Part shown: piece by piece, positions 8,738 through 17,281 of the stretch
How positions within the stretch are numbered: the stretch's first letter is position 1
Layout of the letters: each line of letters starts with the position of its first letter
Assembly: GCA_038212215.1 (NCBI GenBank)
Contig: JBBQUT010000036.1
Coordinates: forward strand, 1 to 48,573
DNA length: 48,573 nt
Reading direction: 5' to 3'
Source of the DNA: JALZAI01 sp038212215
GTDB taxonomy: Bacteria; Actinomycetota; Actinomycetes; Mycobacteriales; Jatrophihabitantaceae
Notes under the pieces: model-generated
The model's database searches: none
Told to the model about the DNA's origin: nothing
What the model saw: the letters and a program-made list of their open reading frames with translations, nothing else
Position numbers and translations under genes: made by a program

Positions 8738-11308
8738 ATGGATCTGACCACCCGTAGCCAGCAGGCGCTTTCCACGGCCGTCAAGACTGCGGCCGAGCGC
8801 GGCAACCCGGCCACCGAGCCCGCGCACCTCGCCGTCGCGTTGCTCGACGACACCGAGGGCCTGACCCGGCCCATTCTGCAGGCAGTTGGGGTCGACCCGC
8901 TGACGATCCGCGCGGAGTCCCAGCGTGCGGTCGACCGGCTGCCCTCGGCCAGCGGCGCGTCGGTCGGCGCGCCACAGACGTCGCGCGCCCTGTTCGGGGT
9001 GCTCAGCGCCGCCGAACGCGAGGCCCGTGATCGCAGCGACGAATACGTCTCGACCGAGCACCTGCTGCTCGCCCTATCCTCCCAGAGCGGCGAGATCGCT
9101 GACCTTTTCAAGCGGCACGGCGTCACGCCCACCGCGCTCGCCGATGCGTTGCAGTCGGTGCGCGGTTCGGCGCGGGTGACCAGTCAGGACCCTGAGGGCA
9201 CCTTCCAGGCGCTGGAGAAGTACGGCAACGACCTCACCGACGCGGCCCGCGAGGGCAAGATCGACCCGGTGATCGGTCGTGACGCCGAGATCCGCCGCGT
9301 CGTGCAGGTGCTGTCGCGGCGCACCAAGAACAACCCCGTGCTCATCGGCGAACCCGGCGTGGGCAAGACGGCGGTCGTGGAGGGCCTCGCCCAGCGCATC
9401 GTGGCTGGCGACGTCCCTGAATCGCTGCGTGGCAAGAAGCTCATCGCGTTGGATCTCGGCGCGATGGTAGCCGGCGCGAAGTACCGCGGCGAATTCGAGG
9501 AGCGGCTCAAGGCCGTCTTGAACGAGATCAAGGACGCCGGCGGGCAGGTCGTCACCTTCATCGACGAGTTGCACACTGTCGTAGGCGCCGGCGCGACCGG
9601 CGACAGCGCCATGGACGCCAGCAACATGCTCAAGCCGATGCTCGCGCGCGGCGAACTCCGCATGGTCGGCGCCACCACGTTGGACGAGTACCGCCAGCAC
9701 ATCGAGAAGGACCCCGCGCTGGAGCGTCGCTTCCAGCAGGTGCTGGTCGGCGAGCCGTCCGTCGAGGACACCGTCGGCATCCTGCGCGGCCTCAAGGGCC
9801 GCTACGAGGCACACCACAAGGTCGTCATCAGCGACGGCGCGCTGGTCGCCGCGGCCACCCTGTCCGATCGCTACATCACTGCCCGCTTTTTGCCGGACAA
9901 GGCGATCGATCTGGTGGACGAGGCCGCGTCGCGCCTGCGCATGGAGATCGACTCGAGCCCGGTCGAGATCGACGAGCTGCAGCGTGCCGTGGACCGCCTC
10001 AAGATGGAAGAGATGGCGCTCGCCAAGGAGAAGGACGACGCTTCAAAGGGCCGGCTGGCGACGCTGCGCGCAGAGAAGGCCGATCTCAGCGAGCAGCTCG
10101 ACGCGCTCAATGCCCGTTGGGAACGCGAGAAGTCCGGCCTGAACCGCGTCGGCGAGCTCAAAGAGCGTCTTGACCAGCTGCACGGCCAGATCGAACGAGC
10201 CCAGCGTGACGGCGACCTGGAGACCGCATCACGCCTGCAGTACGGCGAGCTTCCCCCGCTGGAGAAGGAGCTGAAGTCGGCGGCTGCCGCCGAGCCACAG
10301 CAGGACGTCCTGGTCAAGGAGGAGGTCACCGCCGACGACATCGCCGACGTCGTGGCCGCCTGGACCGGGATTCCGGCAGGACGGCTGCTCGAGAGCGAGA
10401 CCGCCAAGCTGTTGCACATGGAGGAGGGGCTGGCCGCGCGAGTGATCGGACAGCGCAGCGCGGTGCAGGCAGTCTCGGACGCGGTGCGCCGCGCGCGGGC
10501 GGGCATCAGCGACCCGGACCGTCCGACCGGCTCGTTCCTTTTCCTCGGCCCGACCGGCGTCGGCAAAACCGAACTTGCCAAGGCACTCGCGGCGTTCCTG
10601 TTCGACGACGAGCGGGCGATGGTGCGCATCGACATGAGCGAGTATTCCGAGAAGCACTCGGTGGCCCGTCTGGTCGGAGCTCCCCCCGGCTACGTCGGCT
10701 ACGAGGAGGGTGGGCAGCTCACCGAGGCGGTGCGCCGGCGACCGTACAGCGTCGTGCTGTTGGACGAGGTCGAGAAGGCGCACCCGGACGTGTTCGACGT
10801 GTTGCTGGCGGTCCTCGACGACGGCCGGCTCACTGACGGGCAGGGCCGCACGGTCGACTTCCGCAACGCGATCCTGATTCTGACGTCCAACCTGGGCTCG
10901 CAGGCGCTGGTCAGTGAGATGCCGGAGGAACTCAAGAAGGACGCGGTACTCGCCGTCGTGCGCGAGCACTTCAAGCCTGAATTCCTGAACCGCCTCGACG
11001 ACATCGTGGTCTTCGACGCACTCTCGACCGAGGACCTGACCCGCATCGTCGACCTCCAGATCGCGGCGCTCGCACAGCGGCTGGCCGGTCGCCGGCTGAC
11101 GCTGGAGGTCACCGACGCGGCGCGGGAATGGCTGGCCCTCACCGGATTCGACCCGCTCTACGGCGCGCGCCCGCTGCGGCGTCTCGTACAGAGCTCGATC
11201 GGCGACGCATTGGCCAAACAGTTGCTGTCCGGCGCGATCCGCGACGGCCAGGCCGTGCGCGTGGACGCAGCCATTGATAGATCCGGCCTGCAGGTGTCCG
11301 CCGGCTGA
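8738..11308 (+). CDS. clpB: ATP-dependent disaggregase ClpB (Hsp100)
   Basis: ClpB forms a hexamer that threads aggregated proteins through its pore together with DnaK. The 856 residues contain the Clp N domain (1-145), AAA domain 1 with Walker A GEPGVGKT at 204-211 and Walker B VVTFIDELH, the coiled-coil M domain (about 400-520, with ALNARWEREKSGLNRVGELK) and AAA domain 2 with Walker A GPTGVGKT near 604-611, then the ClpB C-terminal domain (GFDPLYGARPLRRLVQSSIG). It follows hspR by 26 bases, and AAGGAT lies just before the ATG, so it is probably the last gene of the heat-shock operon. Only four bases separate its stop from the stop of the convergent gene. Confidence 0.97.
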   Translation: MDLTTRSQQALSTAVKTAAERGNPATEPAHLAVALLDDTEGLTRPILQAVGVDPLTIRAESQRAVDRLPSASGASVGAPQTSRALFGVLSAAEREARDRSDEYVSTEHLLLALSSQSGEIADLFKRHGVTPTALADALQSVRGSARVTSQDPEGTFQALEKYGNDLTDAAREGKIDPVIGRDAEIRRVVQVLSRRTKNNPVLIGEPGVGKTAVVEGLAQRIVAGDVPESLRGKKLIALDLGAMVAGAKYRGEFEERLKAVLNEIKDAGGQVVTFIDELHTVVGAGATGDSAMDASNMLKPMLARGELRMVGATTLDEYRQHIEKDPALERRFQQVLVGEPSVEDTVGILRGLKGRYEAHHKVVISDGALVAAATLSDRYITARFLPDKAIDLVDEAASRLRMEIDSSPVEIDELQRAVDRLKMEEMALAKEKDDASKGRLATLRAEKADLSEQLDALNARWEREKSGLNRVGELKERLDQLHGQIERAQRDGDLETASRLQYGELPPLEKELKSAAAAEPQQDVLVKEEVTADDIADVVAAWTGIPAGRLLESETAKLLHMEEGLAARVIGQRSAVQAVSDAVRRARAGISDPDRPTGSFLFLGPTGVGKTELAKALAAFLFDDERAMVRIDMSEYSEKHSVARLVGAPPGYVGYEEGGQLTEAVRRRPYSVVLLDEVEKAHPDVFDVLLAVLDDGRLTDGQGRTVDFRNAILILTSNLGSQALVSEMPEELKKDAVLAVVREHFKPEFLNRLDDIVVFDALSTEDLTRIVDLQIAALAQRLAGRRLTLEVTDAAREWLALTGFDPLYGARPLRRLVQSSIGDALAKQLLSGAIRDGQAVRVDAAIDRSGLQVSAG

Positions 11309-11312
11309 CCTG

Positions 11313-11960
11313 TCACGCCTGGTGGTTGGCCGCCATCTCGCTCAACCACCGCGACGACGACCTGCTCCACGCCATCGAGAGCGCCACGATCACAAGCGCA
11401 GCGAAGATCAACGCCCAGACCACACCCGCCGACTCGGCACGAATGATCCAGTAGAGCGCCAGCGCGATGACGATCCCGGACCCGACGCTGAGCAGGATGC
11501 GACCGTTGGTGCGGCCCCGGACGAGGATCACCGCGCCGGCGATCAGCAGGCCGCCCGCGACCATGTTCAACACGCCGTCGATCGCCAGTTCCGCGCCGAG
11601 CAGACTGTGACCTCCGTCATTGAGCGAGCTGATGCCGTCCGCGACCGAGGCACCGATGAACAGGAAGATTCCGGCCGCGATCACTAGTCCGGCCGCGACG
11701 TAGCAAAGGACGGCGGCGGTTGTCGTCTGGGCGGGGCAACGCGGTCCCGAATTGGGACCGCCGTAGGTGGGTACGGGGTACCCGGGCGTCGGGTATCCCG
11801 GGTAGCCCTGCGGTGGGTACTGCGGGCCGTAGCTCGGCGGCGGCCCGTAGCCCGGCGGCGGATACTGCTGGGGATAGCCCTGCTGCGGGTGCTGCGGACC
11901 TTCGGCAGGCGCCGGCTGGTACCCGGGTCCCGGGTCGTACGGCTCCCCGGGACTACCCAT
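11313..11960 (-). CDS. Proline/glycine/tyrosine-rich membrane protein of unknown function
   Basis: The 215-residue product has a cytoplasmic N-terminal half made of PPGYG-like repeats (residues 8-70, with YPPPGYGPPPSYGPQYPPQG) and then four membrane segments (about 78-98, 112-130, 140-165 and 175-195). This architecture is common in actinobacteria, where such proteins often sit at the membrane near the division or growth machinery, but I cannot name a function. AGGAAGGG lies eight bases before the ATG. The stop is four bases from the clpB stop, so both transcripts must end within or across each other. Confidence 0.8.
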   Translation of the reverse strand: MGSPGEPYDPGPGYQPAPAEGPQHPQQGYPQQYPPPGYGPPPSYGPQYPPQGYPGYPTPGYPVPTYGGPNSGPRCPAQTTTAAVLCYVAAGLVIAAGIFLFIGASVADGISSLNDGGHSLLGAELAIDGVLNMVAGGLLIAGAVILVRGRTNGRILLSVGSGIVIALALYWIIRAESAGVVWALIFAALVIVALSMAWSRSSSRWLSEMAANHQA

Positions 11961-12174
11961 CGTCGGTGGCCCTTCCTAGCTCGTTGACGGACAACTGCGC
12001 GCCGACCATATAGCTAAAATGCCAACGCCGAGGACTCCAGCCGGCCAGGGCCGACCATGCGGGTTCGCCCAATCCGGGCGATACGTCACTTGGCGCGCGC
12101 GTGCCACCGCGCCGTGGGACCATCGATCGAGGCGTGCGCACCGCGGCCGCGCGGTTGACGAGGAGAGAGCCACA

Positions 12175-12507
12175 GTGAGCAGCCCGTATCCAGGCGAAAG
12201 GCCGCCTCAGCAGTTCGGCGCGTACCCGCCGGCGCCGCCGAATTACGGCGGCTACCCGCCGCCTGCACGCACTAACGGTCTGGCCGTCGCTGGCCTCGTC
12301 TGCGGAATCATCGGGCTGGTTCTCTTCTGGGTGCCGCTGCTCGGTTTGGTGTTGGCCATCCTCGGCATCATCTTCGGCGGCGTAGGGATCGCGCGCGCGA
12401 ACGCAGGCGCCCCGAACAAGGGCCAGGCAATCGCGGGCCTGACTTGTGGGCTGGTGACGATCCTGCGCTACGCCCTCGTGGTCGGAGTAGCGGTCAGCAG
12501 GAACTGA
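12175..12507 (+). CDS. DUF4190-type small membrane protein
   Basis: The 110-residue protein begins V-S-S-P-Y-P-G-E at a GTG preceded by GAGGAGAG. A Pro/Tyr-rich stretch (PPAPPNYGGYPPPA) leads to two membrane segments, TNGLAVAGLVCGIIGLVLFW and LLGLVLAILGIIFGGVGIAR, and a third hydrophobic stretch near the end. The pattern of a Pro-rich head, a NGLAxAxLVxGIxG helix and a K-G-x-A-I-A-G-L motif is that of the DUF4190 family. The open frame upstream of the GTG lacks this signature. No function is known. Confidence 0.8.
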   Translation: MSSPYPGERPPQQFGAYPPAPPNYGGYPPPARTNGLAVAGLVCGIIGLVLFWVPLLGLVLAILGIIFGGVGIARANAGAPNKGQAIAGLTCGLVTILRYALVVGVAVSRN

Positions 12508-12521
12508 GAGCCCGCGCCCGC

Positions 12522-13070
12522 TCAGATATGATCGCGGACGCACTGCTGCAACTGGCTGGAGTTCGTGCCGAGGCCGCCGCACTGGTTGGCCAGATTCACG
12601 AACCACACAGTTAGGACGATCGCGAGAACCGCGCCGATGGCCGCGCAAACGATGCCGGTGATCGCCATTGCGCGACCGCCGCGACCTGGGTCGCGGCGGT
12701 GGTCATTGACGGCGATGAGCCCGAACACGACCGCGAGCACGATCGGTACGACGTCCAGGATGGTCAGCCAGCAGAGCACGATCGAGGCGATGCCCAGCAC
12801 CATCGAGGCGATTGCTTTGCTGTTCGACGCGGCGCCGTTGGTGGCCGAGCGCGGCGGGTAGGGGTTGGCGTACTGCCCTGGTTGATAACGCGGGGGCGGT
12901 GGCGTCCGCGGCAGATTGGGTTCACGCGGCACGTCCGGCGCGCGGTAGCCCGGCGGGGCGAACTCGGCCGGCACCGGGTGCTCGGGTCGTCCGAATCGGT
13001 AAGGGTCGAAATCGAGCGGTCCGTCCGGCCCTGGCTCGGCGTTGCCGCGCTCCTCGGATGGGACGCTCAT
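12522..13070 (-). CDS. DUF4190-type membrane protein with long Pro-rich head
   Basis: The 182-residue protein starts MSVPSEERGNAEPG with AAGGACC upstream of the ATG. Residues 1-75 are acidic and Pro/Arg-rich, then come membrane segments near SKAIASMVLGIASIVLCWLT and VVPIVLAVVFGLIAVNDHRR, the motif GRGGRAMAITGIVCAAIGAV, and a short C-terminus with two cysteines (NQCGGLGTNSSQLQQCVRDH) that may form a disulphide outside the cell. It converges with the other DUF4190-type gene with 14 bases between stops. The frame stays open upstream to 13163, but that part is not supported by a ribosome binding site. Confidence 0.78.
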   Translation of the reverse strand: MSVPSEERGNAEPGPDGPLDFDPYRFGRPEHPVPAEFAPPGYRAPDVPREPNLPRTPPPPRYQPGQYANPYPPRSATNGAASNSKAIASMVLGIASIVLCWLTILDVVPIVLAVVFGLIAVNDHRRDPGRGGRAMAITGIVCAAIGAVLAIVLTVWFVNLANQCGGLGTNSSQLQQCVRDHI

Positions 13071-13158
13071 CGTGGTCCTTCCGCCTGCTCGGACGTTGGT
13101 GGGAGCTCTCTCGACTGTAGTCAACAGCGCGCTGTCCGCGTGTTGGGCGTGACCGACG

Positions 13159-13164
13159 TACACT
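13159..13164 (+). promoter_or_regulatory. Predicted -10 box (TACACT) for a leaderless transcript
   Basis: TACACT at 13159-13164 is followed by six bases and a GTG at 13171, the spacing at which a transcript would begin on the start codon. The first frame it would translate is the short leader described next. Confidence 0.45.
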
Positions 13165-13170
13165 TCGCCG

Positions 13171-13215
13171 GTGACCGACCGCGCTCGTCAAACCCGTCCT
13201 GCGAGATGTCTATGA
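13171..13215 (+). CDS. Possible leaderless leader peptide (14 codons) coupled to the next gene
   Basis: GTG at 13171 opens a frame of 14 codons (V-T-D-R-A-R-Q-T-R-P-A-R-C-L) ending at the TGA 13213-13215. That TGA overlaps the ATG at 13212 as ATGA, the classic arrangement for translational reinitiation. No Shine-Dalgarno sequence is evident for the ATG itself, so coupling would explain how the downstream gene is started. This is prediction only: the peptide is short and could be fortuitous. Confidence 0.35.
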   Translation: MTDRARQTRPARCL

Positions 13216-14015
13216 CAAAGCCTGAGATATCTATGACGAAGCCAGCGACGACAAAACCAGCAACCACGCGCGGGTCGCGGGCTGCCATCGAGACGGTGCG
13301 CCCGCCCAAGACGATCGACCTGGCGACCGGTGCGATCGGCGTCGTCATCCTCGGCCTGGCTGGCCGTGCCCTCGGACTGCTCGGCTCGACGGGGACGCTG
13401 AACAGCTACCTCATTGACCTCAACGCCCGAGCGAAGAAGCCGGTCGCGAACTACGTGCGCGACCACCTGGCGGGCGACTTGCACTCGCTGCGGGTCAGCG
13501 CGGTCATCCAGTCGATAGTGGTCGCCGTGGCTCTGGTCCTGATCGTTTTCGCGCTCCGCCGCACCCGCACCGCCGGCGGTTCCCGCTGGGCGCTGCTGAT
13601 CATCGTCGTGTTGACCGCACTGCCGTTCTACGTGATTCCGGTCTCCGGCTGGCCCGTCCTGCCGAAGGTGTCCGGTGTGCTCACGGGCGTGGCTGCGATC
13701 GCCTCGCTCGTCCTGGTTTTCGTGCCGGCATCCTCGGCGTACTTCCGCCAGTGCCGCGACGCGATGACGCCGCCGGAGCTGCGCGGCCAGCCGAAGAAGG
13801 GCCTCGGCGCTCTGTTCGGCCCGCGCCCGCCGCGCGCAGCGCGTCCCCGTGCGGGCGCGCCGACTGGGGCAGCCCAGCGTCCGGCTGCCGCTCGCAATGT
13901 CAGCAGCAGCAGATCGCGGGCGAAGGTGCGCTCGGACGCTGATTCTGTCGCCCGCGGCGCGGAACTCGCGCGCTCGCGCGCCAAGGCCAGCAAGTCCCGG
14001 CGCACCGACAGCTGA
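13212..14015 (+). CDS. Membrane protein with basic, Ala/Arg/Ser-rich tail, unknown function
   Basis: The product (267 residues from the ATG at 13212; two more if the ATG at 13206 is used) starts MTKPEISMTKPATTKPATT, a short duplicated segment, and then has four hydrophobic segments: near IDLATGAIGVVILGLAGRAL, SAVIQSIVVAVALVLIVFAL, WALLIIVVLTALPFYVIPVS and VSGVLTGVAAIASLVLVFVP. The last 90 residues are strongly basic and end KASKSRRTDS, resembling nucleic-acid or acidic-lipid binding tails. I recognise no family. Its stop overlaps the start of the dehydrogenase gene as TGATG, so both are probably in one transcript. Confidence 0.72.
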   Translation: MTKPEISMTKPATTKPATTRGSRAAIETVRPPKTIDLATGAIGVVILGLAGRALGLLGSTGTLNSYLIDLNARAKKPVANYVRDHLAGDLHSLRVSAVIQSIVVAVALVLIVFALRRTRTAGGSRWALLIIVVLTALPFYVIPVSGWPVLPKVSGVLTGVAAIASLVLVFVPASSAYFRQCRDAMTPPELRGQPKKGLGALFGPRPPRAARPRAGAPTGAAQRPAAARNVSSSRSRAKVRSDADSVARGAELARSRAKASKSRRTDS

Positions 14016-14782
14016 TGCCGCTGGCGCTGATCACCGGCGCGAGCGTCGGGTTGGGAGCGGAGTTCGCGCGCCAGCTTGCCGCGTCCGGCCACGATCTGGT
14101 GCTCGTCGCTCGAGACGGCGTCCGCTTGGAGCGGGCGCGCCGTGAGCTCAGCGCGCGCCACGGTGTCATGGTCGATGTTCTCCTCGCCGACCTGGGTACG
14201 GACGACGGCTGCGCGTCGGTGGAGCGCCGCATCGCGGACACCGATCGGCCGGTCGATCTGCTCGTCAACAACGCCGGCATCGGCATCTATGCGGCGTTCG
14301 GCAAGACTGCGCTCGCGGACGAAGAACGCCAACTCGACCTCAACGTGCGGGCCGTCGTGCGATTGAGTCACGCCGCGGTACGCGTCATGACCGAGCGCAA
14401 CCAGGGGCGCATCGTCAACGTGTCCTCGGTCGCCGGCTTCGTTCCGCGCGGCGGCAACGCCACCTACGCCGCGAGCAAGGCATACGTGACGCTGTTCAGC
14501 GAGTCGCTGGCGCTGCAGTTGCGAGATGCGGGCGTGAGTGTCACCGCCGTGCATCCGGGTTTCACCCGCACCGAGTTCCACAAACGCGCCACCGCGGACA
14601 TGTCCCACGTCCCGAAAGCACTCTGGCTCAGCCCCGAGGTGGTCGTGCGTGAGGGGCTCGCCGACGCGATGCGGGGCAAAGTGATGTCAGTACCGACGCG
14701 GCGGTACCGAACCTTGCTACTGCTGGTGCGGCTCGTACCCCGCTCGTTGCTGCGCCGGGTCATGGCGCGCCGCGGTTTCTGA
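14015..14782 (+). CDS. Short-chain dehydrogenase/reductase (SDR)
   Basis: A 255-residue classical SDR with the nucleotide-binding motif TGASVGLG at 7-14, NNAG at 85-88, the serine in VNVSS near 137 and the catalytic Y151 and K155 in TYAASKA. Residues after the Rossmann fold (VHPGFTRTEFH) fit the common actinobacterial SDR group related to oxidoreductases of lipid or ketone substrates. The true substrate cannot be read from the sequence. An arginine-rich C-terminus (LVRLVPRSLLRRVMARRGF) could associate with the membrane. It overlaps the upstream gene by one base. Confidence 0.88.
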   Translation: MPLALITGASVGLGAEFARQLAASGHDLVLVARDGVRLERARRELSARHGVMVDVLLADLGTDDGCASVERRIADTDRPVDLLVNNAGIGIYAAFGKTALADEERQLDLNVRAVVRLSHAAVRVMTERNQGRIVNVSSVAGFVPRGGNATYAASKAYVTLFSESLALQLRDAGVSVTAVHPGFTRTEFHKRATADMSHVPKALWLSPEVVVREGLADAMRGKVMSVPTRRYRTLLLLVRLVPRSLLRRVMARRGF

Positions 14783-14796
14783 CTACGCTCACGTTG

Positions 14797-15360
14797 ATGA
14801 GCGAGCGCGATGTGGACGATGCTGGAGTTGCCCGCCGTGATCGCGAGCGGCTGCTGGAACTGATCAAGGAACTCGCCGTGGTACGCGGCAAGGTCATCCT
14901 CTCCTCCGGCCGCGAGGCCGACTGGTATCTCGATATGCGCCGGATCAGCCTGCATCGGGAGGGCGGCCCCCTCGTGGGGCGGGTGCTGCGCGAGCTCACG
15001 GCCGATTGGGACTACTCGGCAGCCGGCGGTTTGACACTCGGAGCCGATCCGGTGGGGACGTCGGTGATGCACGCGTCCGGCGCAACGGTGGACGCGTTCG
15101 TGGTGCGCAAGGCGGAAAAGGCGCACGGCATGCAGCAGCGGATTGAAGGTCCCGAGGTGGTCGGACGGCGCGTGCTGGTGGTCGATGACGTCTCGACCAC
15201 CGGGTCGTCCCCACTCACAGCGGTCGAGGCGCTGCGGGCTGCGGGTGCTGTGGTGGCGGGTGTTGCCCTGATCGCGGATCGGGGTGGGGTACGCGCCATC
15301 GAAGCGGCGGGTTTGCCGTGCCGCGCGGCGTTCTCCCTCGACGAGCTCGGCCTGTCCTGA
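14797..15360 (+). CDS. pyrE: Orotate phosphoribosyltransferase
   Basis: The enzyme makes orotidine 5'-phosphate from orotate and PRPP in pyrimidine synthesis. The 187-residue product has LSSGREADWYLDMRRISLH near 36-55 and the PRPP loop VLVVDDVSTTGSSP near 127-140. Many actinobacteria keep pyrE here next to a SpoU methyltransferase, as in this window. I choose the ATG at 14797 because TACGCT (14784-14789) lies exactly seven bases before it, a leaderless arrangement, and no ribosome binding site is present. A TTG directly in front is less likely. Other phosphoribosyltransferases are possible but fit less well. Confidence 0.85.
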   Translation: MSERDVDDAGVARRDRERLLELIKELAVVRGKVILSSGREADWYLDMRRISLHREGGPLVGRVLRELTADWDYSAAGGLTLGADPVGTSVMHASGATVDAFVVRKAEKAHGMQQRIEGPEVVGRRVLVVDDVSTTGSSPLTAVEALRAAGAVVAGVALIADRGGVRAIEAAGLPCRAAFSLDELGLS

Positions 15361-15989
15361 ATACGGTCGACCGGCCGGGCGAGGTCGGCGTCGGGCCGCG
15401 TCCACAACCCTGGCCGGACGACCCGCGCCTCGATCCGGACCTGCTCGCCGCGGGAGATCGTCGCAATGTCGCGGACCGCTACCGGTACTGGCGCCTGGAG
15501 GCGATTGTCGCTGACCTCGACGAGCATCGCCACGCGTTCGCTGTCGCGATAGAGAATTGGCAACACGACCTGAACATCGGGACGGTGGTACGGACGGCGA
15601 ATGCCTTCCAGGCCCGCGAAATCGTCATCGTCGGTCGCCGGCGCTGGAACCGGCGCGGCGCAATGGTCACCGACCGGTACCAGCATATTCACCATGTCGA
15701 CACGGTGGCGGAGTTGGTGAACTATGCCGCTGACGTGGGCTACACGGTGGTGGCTATAGACAACGTCCCCGGCGCGGGCGCGCTGGAAACGACCGAACTG
15801 CCGCGGGCGGCGTTGCTGCTCTTCGGGCAGGAGGGACCAGGTCTGAGCGAAGCAGCCCGAGCCGCCGCATCACTCGTGTGCTCCATCGCGCAGTACGGCT
15901 CGACCCGGTCCATCAACGTCGGCGTCGCTGCCGGAATCGCCATGCACACCTGGATCCGTCAACACGCCGGCGCCGTCGGAACCACCTAA
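15318..15989 (+). CDS. SpoU/TrmH-family RNA 2'-O-methyltransferase
   Basis: A SAM-dependent enzyme of the knotted SPOUT fold that methylates a ribose in tRNA or rRNA. The three family motifs are present: NIGTVVRTANAF, LLLFGQEGPGLSE and SINVGVAAGIAMH. The start is uncertain. GTG at 15318 gives 223 residues but overlaps pyrE by 43 bases; the conserved N-terminus (NTVDRPGEVGVGPRPQPW) begins at a CTG (15357-15359) that overlaps the pyrE stop. A CTG start would be unusual, so I report the GTG. The rRNA or tRNA target cannot be stated. Confidence 0.88.
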   Translation: MPRGVLPRRARPVLNTVDRPGEVGVGPRPQPWPDDPRLDPDLLAAGDRRNVADRYRYWRLEAIVADLDEHRHAFAVAIENWQHDLNIGTVVRTANAFQAREIVIVGRRRWNRRGAMVTDRYQHIHHVDTVAELVNYAADVGYTVVAIDNVPGAGALETTELPRAALLLFGQEGPGLSEAARAAASLVCSIAQYGSTRSINVGVAAGIAMHTWIRQHAGAVGTT

Positions 15990-16060
15990 CGGGTTGGTCT
16001 GGTTCTTGTCGGTGCGTTCGGTTCCGCAGGCCTTCTTCAATGAACGCTCCGGCGGCCGAC

Positions 16061-17257
16061 TCACACCTCCTGAGCACGCAGGTAGCGGCCGAAATGCGGC
16101 ACGGTGAACGCGATCCGGCCACGCTGGCCGGAGTAGACAAGCCCCTTCTTGAGCAACGCGTCACGAGCCGGCGACAGGGACTGGGGCGGCCGCTCAAGGG
16201 CCTGGGCCACGGCAGACGTAGGGACGGCGTCATCCGGTGTATCGGAGTCCGCGACATCGGCCATGGCGCGCAGGTACTCGCGCTCGGCAGGTGTCGCCCG
16301 CTCGAACCGGGACCCGAAGAAACCGACGGCGAGTTCCGCCTCGGCCTCGGGGGCGGCAACCGCGATGTCGTGCGCCGTGATGGGTGATCGGGGGGCGACG
16401 TCCCACGCGGTCTTGCCGTAGGCCTGCACGAAGTAGGGATAGCCGCCGGTCTCGGTGTACATCGCGGCCAGCGCTTCGTCGTCGAACTCGGCATCCTCGT
16501 CGCGCGCGGGCACCTGCAGGGCGGCGTCGGCGGCTGCGCGGTCGAGCCGGTCGATCCGGGCGTAGCGAAACAGCCGCTCGGAGTAGGACTTGCTTGCGGA
16601 CAGCACCGCGGGCAGGTGCGGCAACCCGGCACCGACGACCACGAGCGGCAGGCCCTGCTGGGACAGTTCGTGACACGCCGCACACAGGGCGGAGACGTCG
16701 TCGGGCAGCAGATCCTGCATCTCGTCGATGAAGACGGCGACGCCGTGCCCGGTGTCGCCGGCGAGGCCGGCGACGTCGGTGAACAACTCGACGAGATCGA
16801 TGTCGATGTCACCGGAGTCGGCCCGTCCGCTCACGATCGGCGCGTCGATGCCCGGCTGCCACCGCTCGCGCAACTTCGCGCTGGTGCCGGGAGGCTGGCG
16901 TTGCGCGAAAGACTTCAACACGCCGAGGACGTGCGCGGCCTCGGCCTTGTTCGGCTGGGCAAGCTCGCGGACGGCGAGATGCAGGGCGGCAGCTATCGGC
17001 CGGCGCAGGTGCTGATCGGGTCGGGCCTCGAACTTGCCGGTGCCCCACCCGCGGCGGACGGCGGAGGATCGCATCGCGTTGAGCAGCACCGTCTTGCCGA
17101 CCCCGCGCAGTCCCGTCAGCACGATCGAGCGCTCGGGACGCCCGCGCGACACGCGCTCCAACACCACGTCGAAGCTGGTCAGCTCGCTGTCGCGGCCGGC
17201 CAGCTCGGGCGGGCGCTGACCGGCACCGGGCGCGTAGGGATTGCGTACCGGGTCCAC
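16061..17257 (-). CDS. AAA/STAND-type ATPase with C-terminal winged helix
   Basis: The 398-residue protein has Walker A GLRGVGKT at 49-56, Walker B VAVFIDEMQDL at 174-184, a sensor region (PLVVVGAGLPHLP) and a C-terminal winged-helix segment (SLSPARDALLKKGLVYSGQR). This resembles the archaeal Orc1/Cdc6-like and MalT-like ATPases found singly in many actinobacteria. The substrate is unknown; I have no evidence for a replication role. The GTG start has no ribosome binding site but has TATAGT exactly six bases upstream, and a perfect palindrome lies 25 bases further up. Confidence 0.82.
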   Translation of the reverse strand: MDPVRNPYAPGAGQRPPELAGRDSELTSFDVVLERVSRGRPERSIVLTGLRGVGKTVLLNAMRSSAVRRGWGTGKFEARPDQHLRRPIAAALHLAVRELAQPNKAEAAHVLGVLKSFAQRQPPGTSAKLRERWQPGIDAPIVSGRADSGDIDIDLVELFTDVAGLAGDTGHGVAVFIDEMQDLLPDDVSALCAACHELSQQGLPLVVVGAGLPHLPAVLSASKSYSERLFRYARIDRLDRAAADAALQVPARDEDAEFDDEALAAMYTETGGYPYFVQAYGKTAWDVAPRSPITAHDIAVAAPEAEAELAVGFFGSRFERATPAEREYLRAMADVADSDTPDDAVPTSAVAQALERPPQSLSPARDALLKKGLVYSGQRGRIAFTVPHFGRYLRAQEV

Positions 17258-17281
17258 GATCGGACTATATCCAGTTCTCTA

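Noticed and set aside
12699..13205. Extension of the basic-tailed membrane protein frame upstream
   Set aside because: This stretch is antisense to the DUF4190-type gene on the minus strand and has no signal for initiation.
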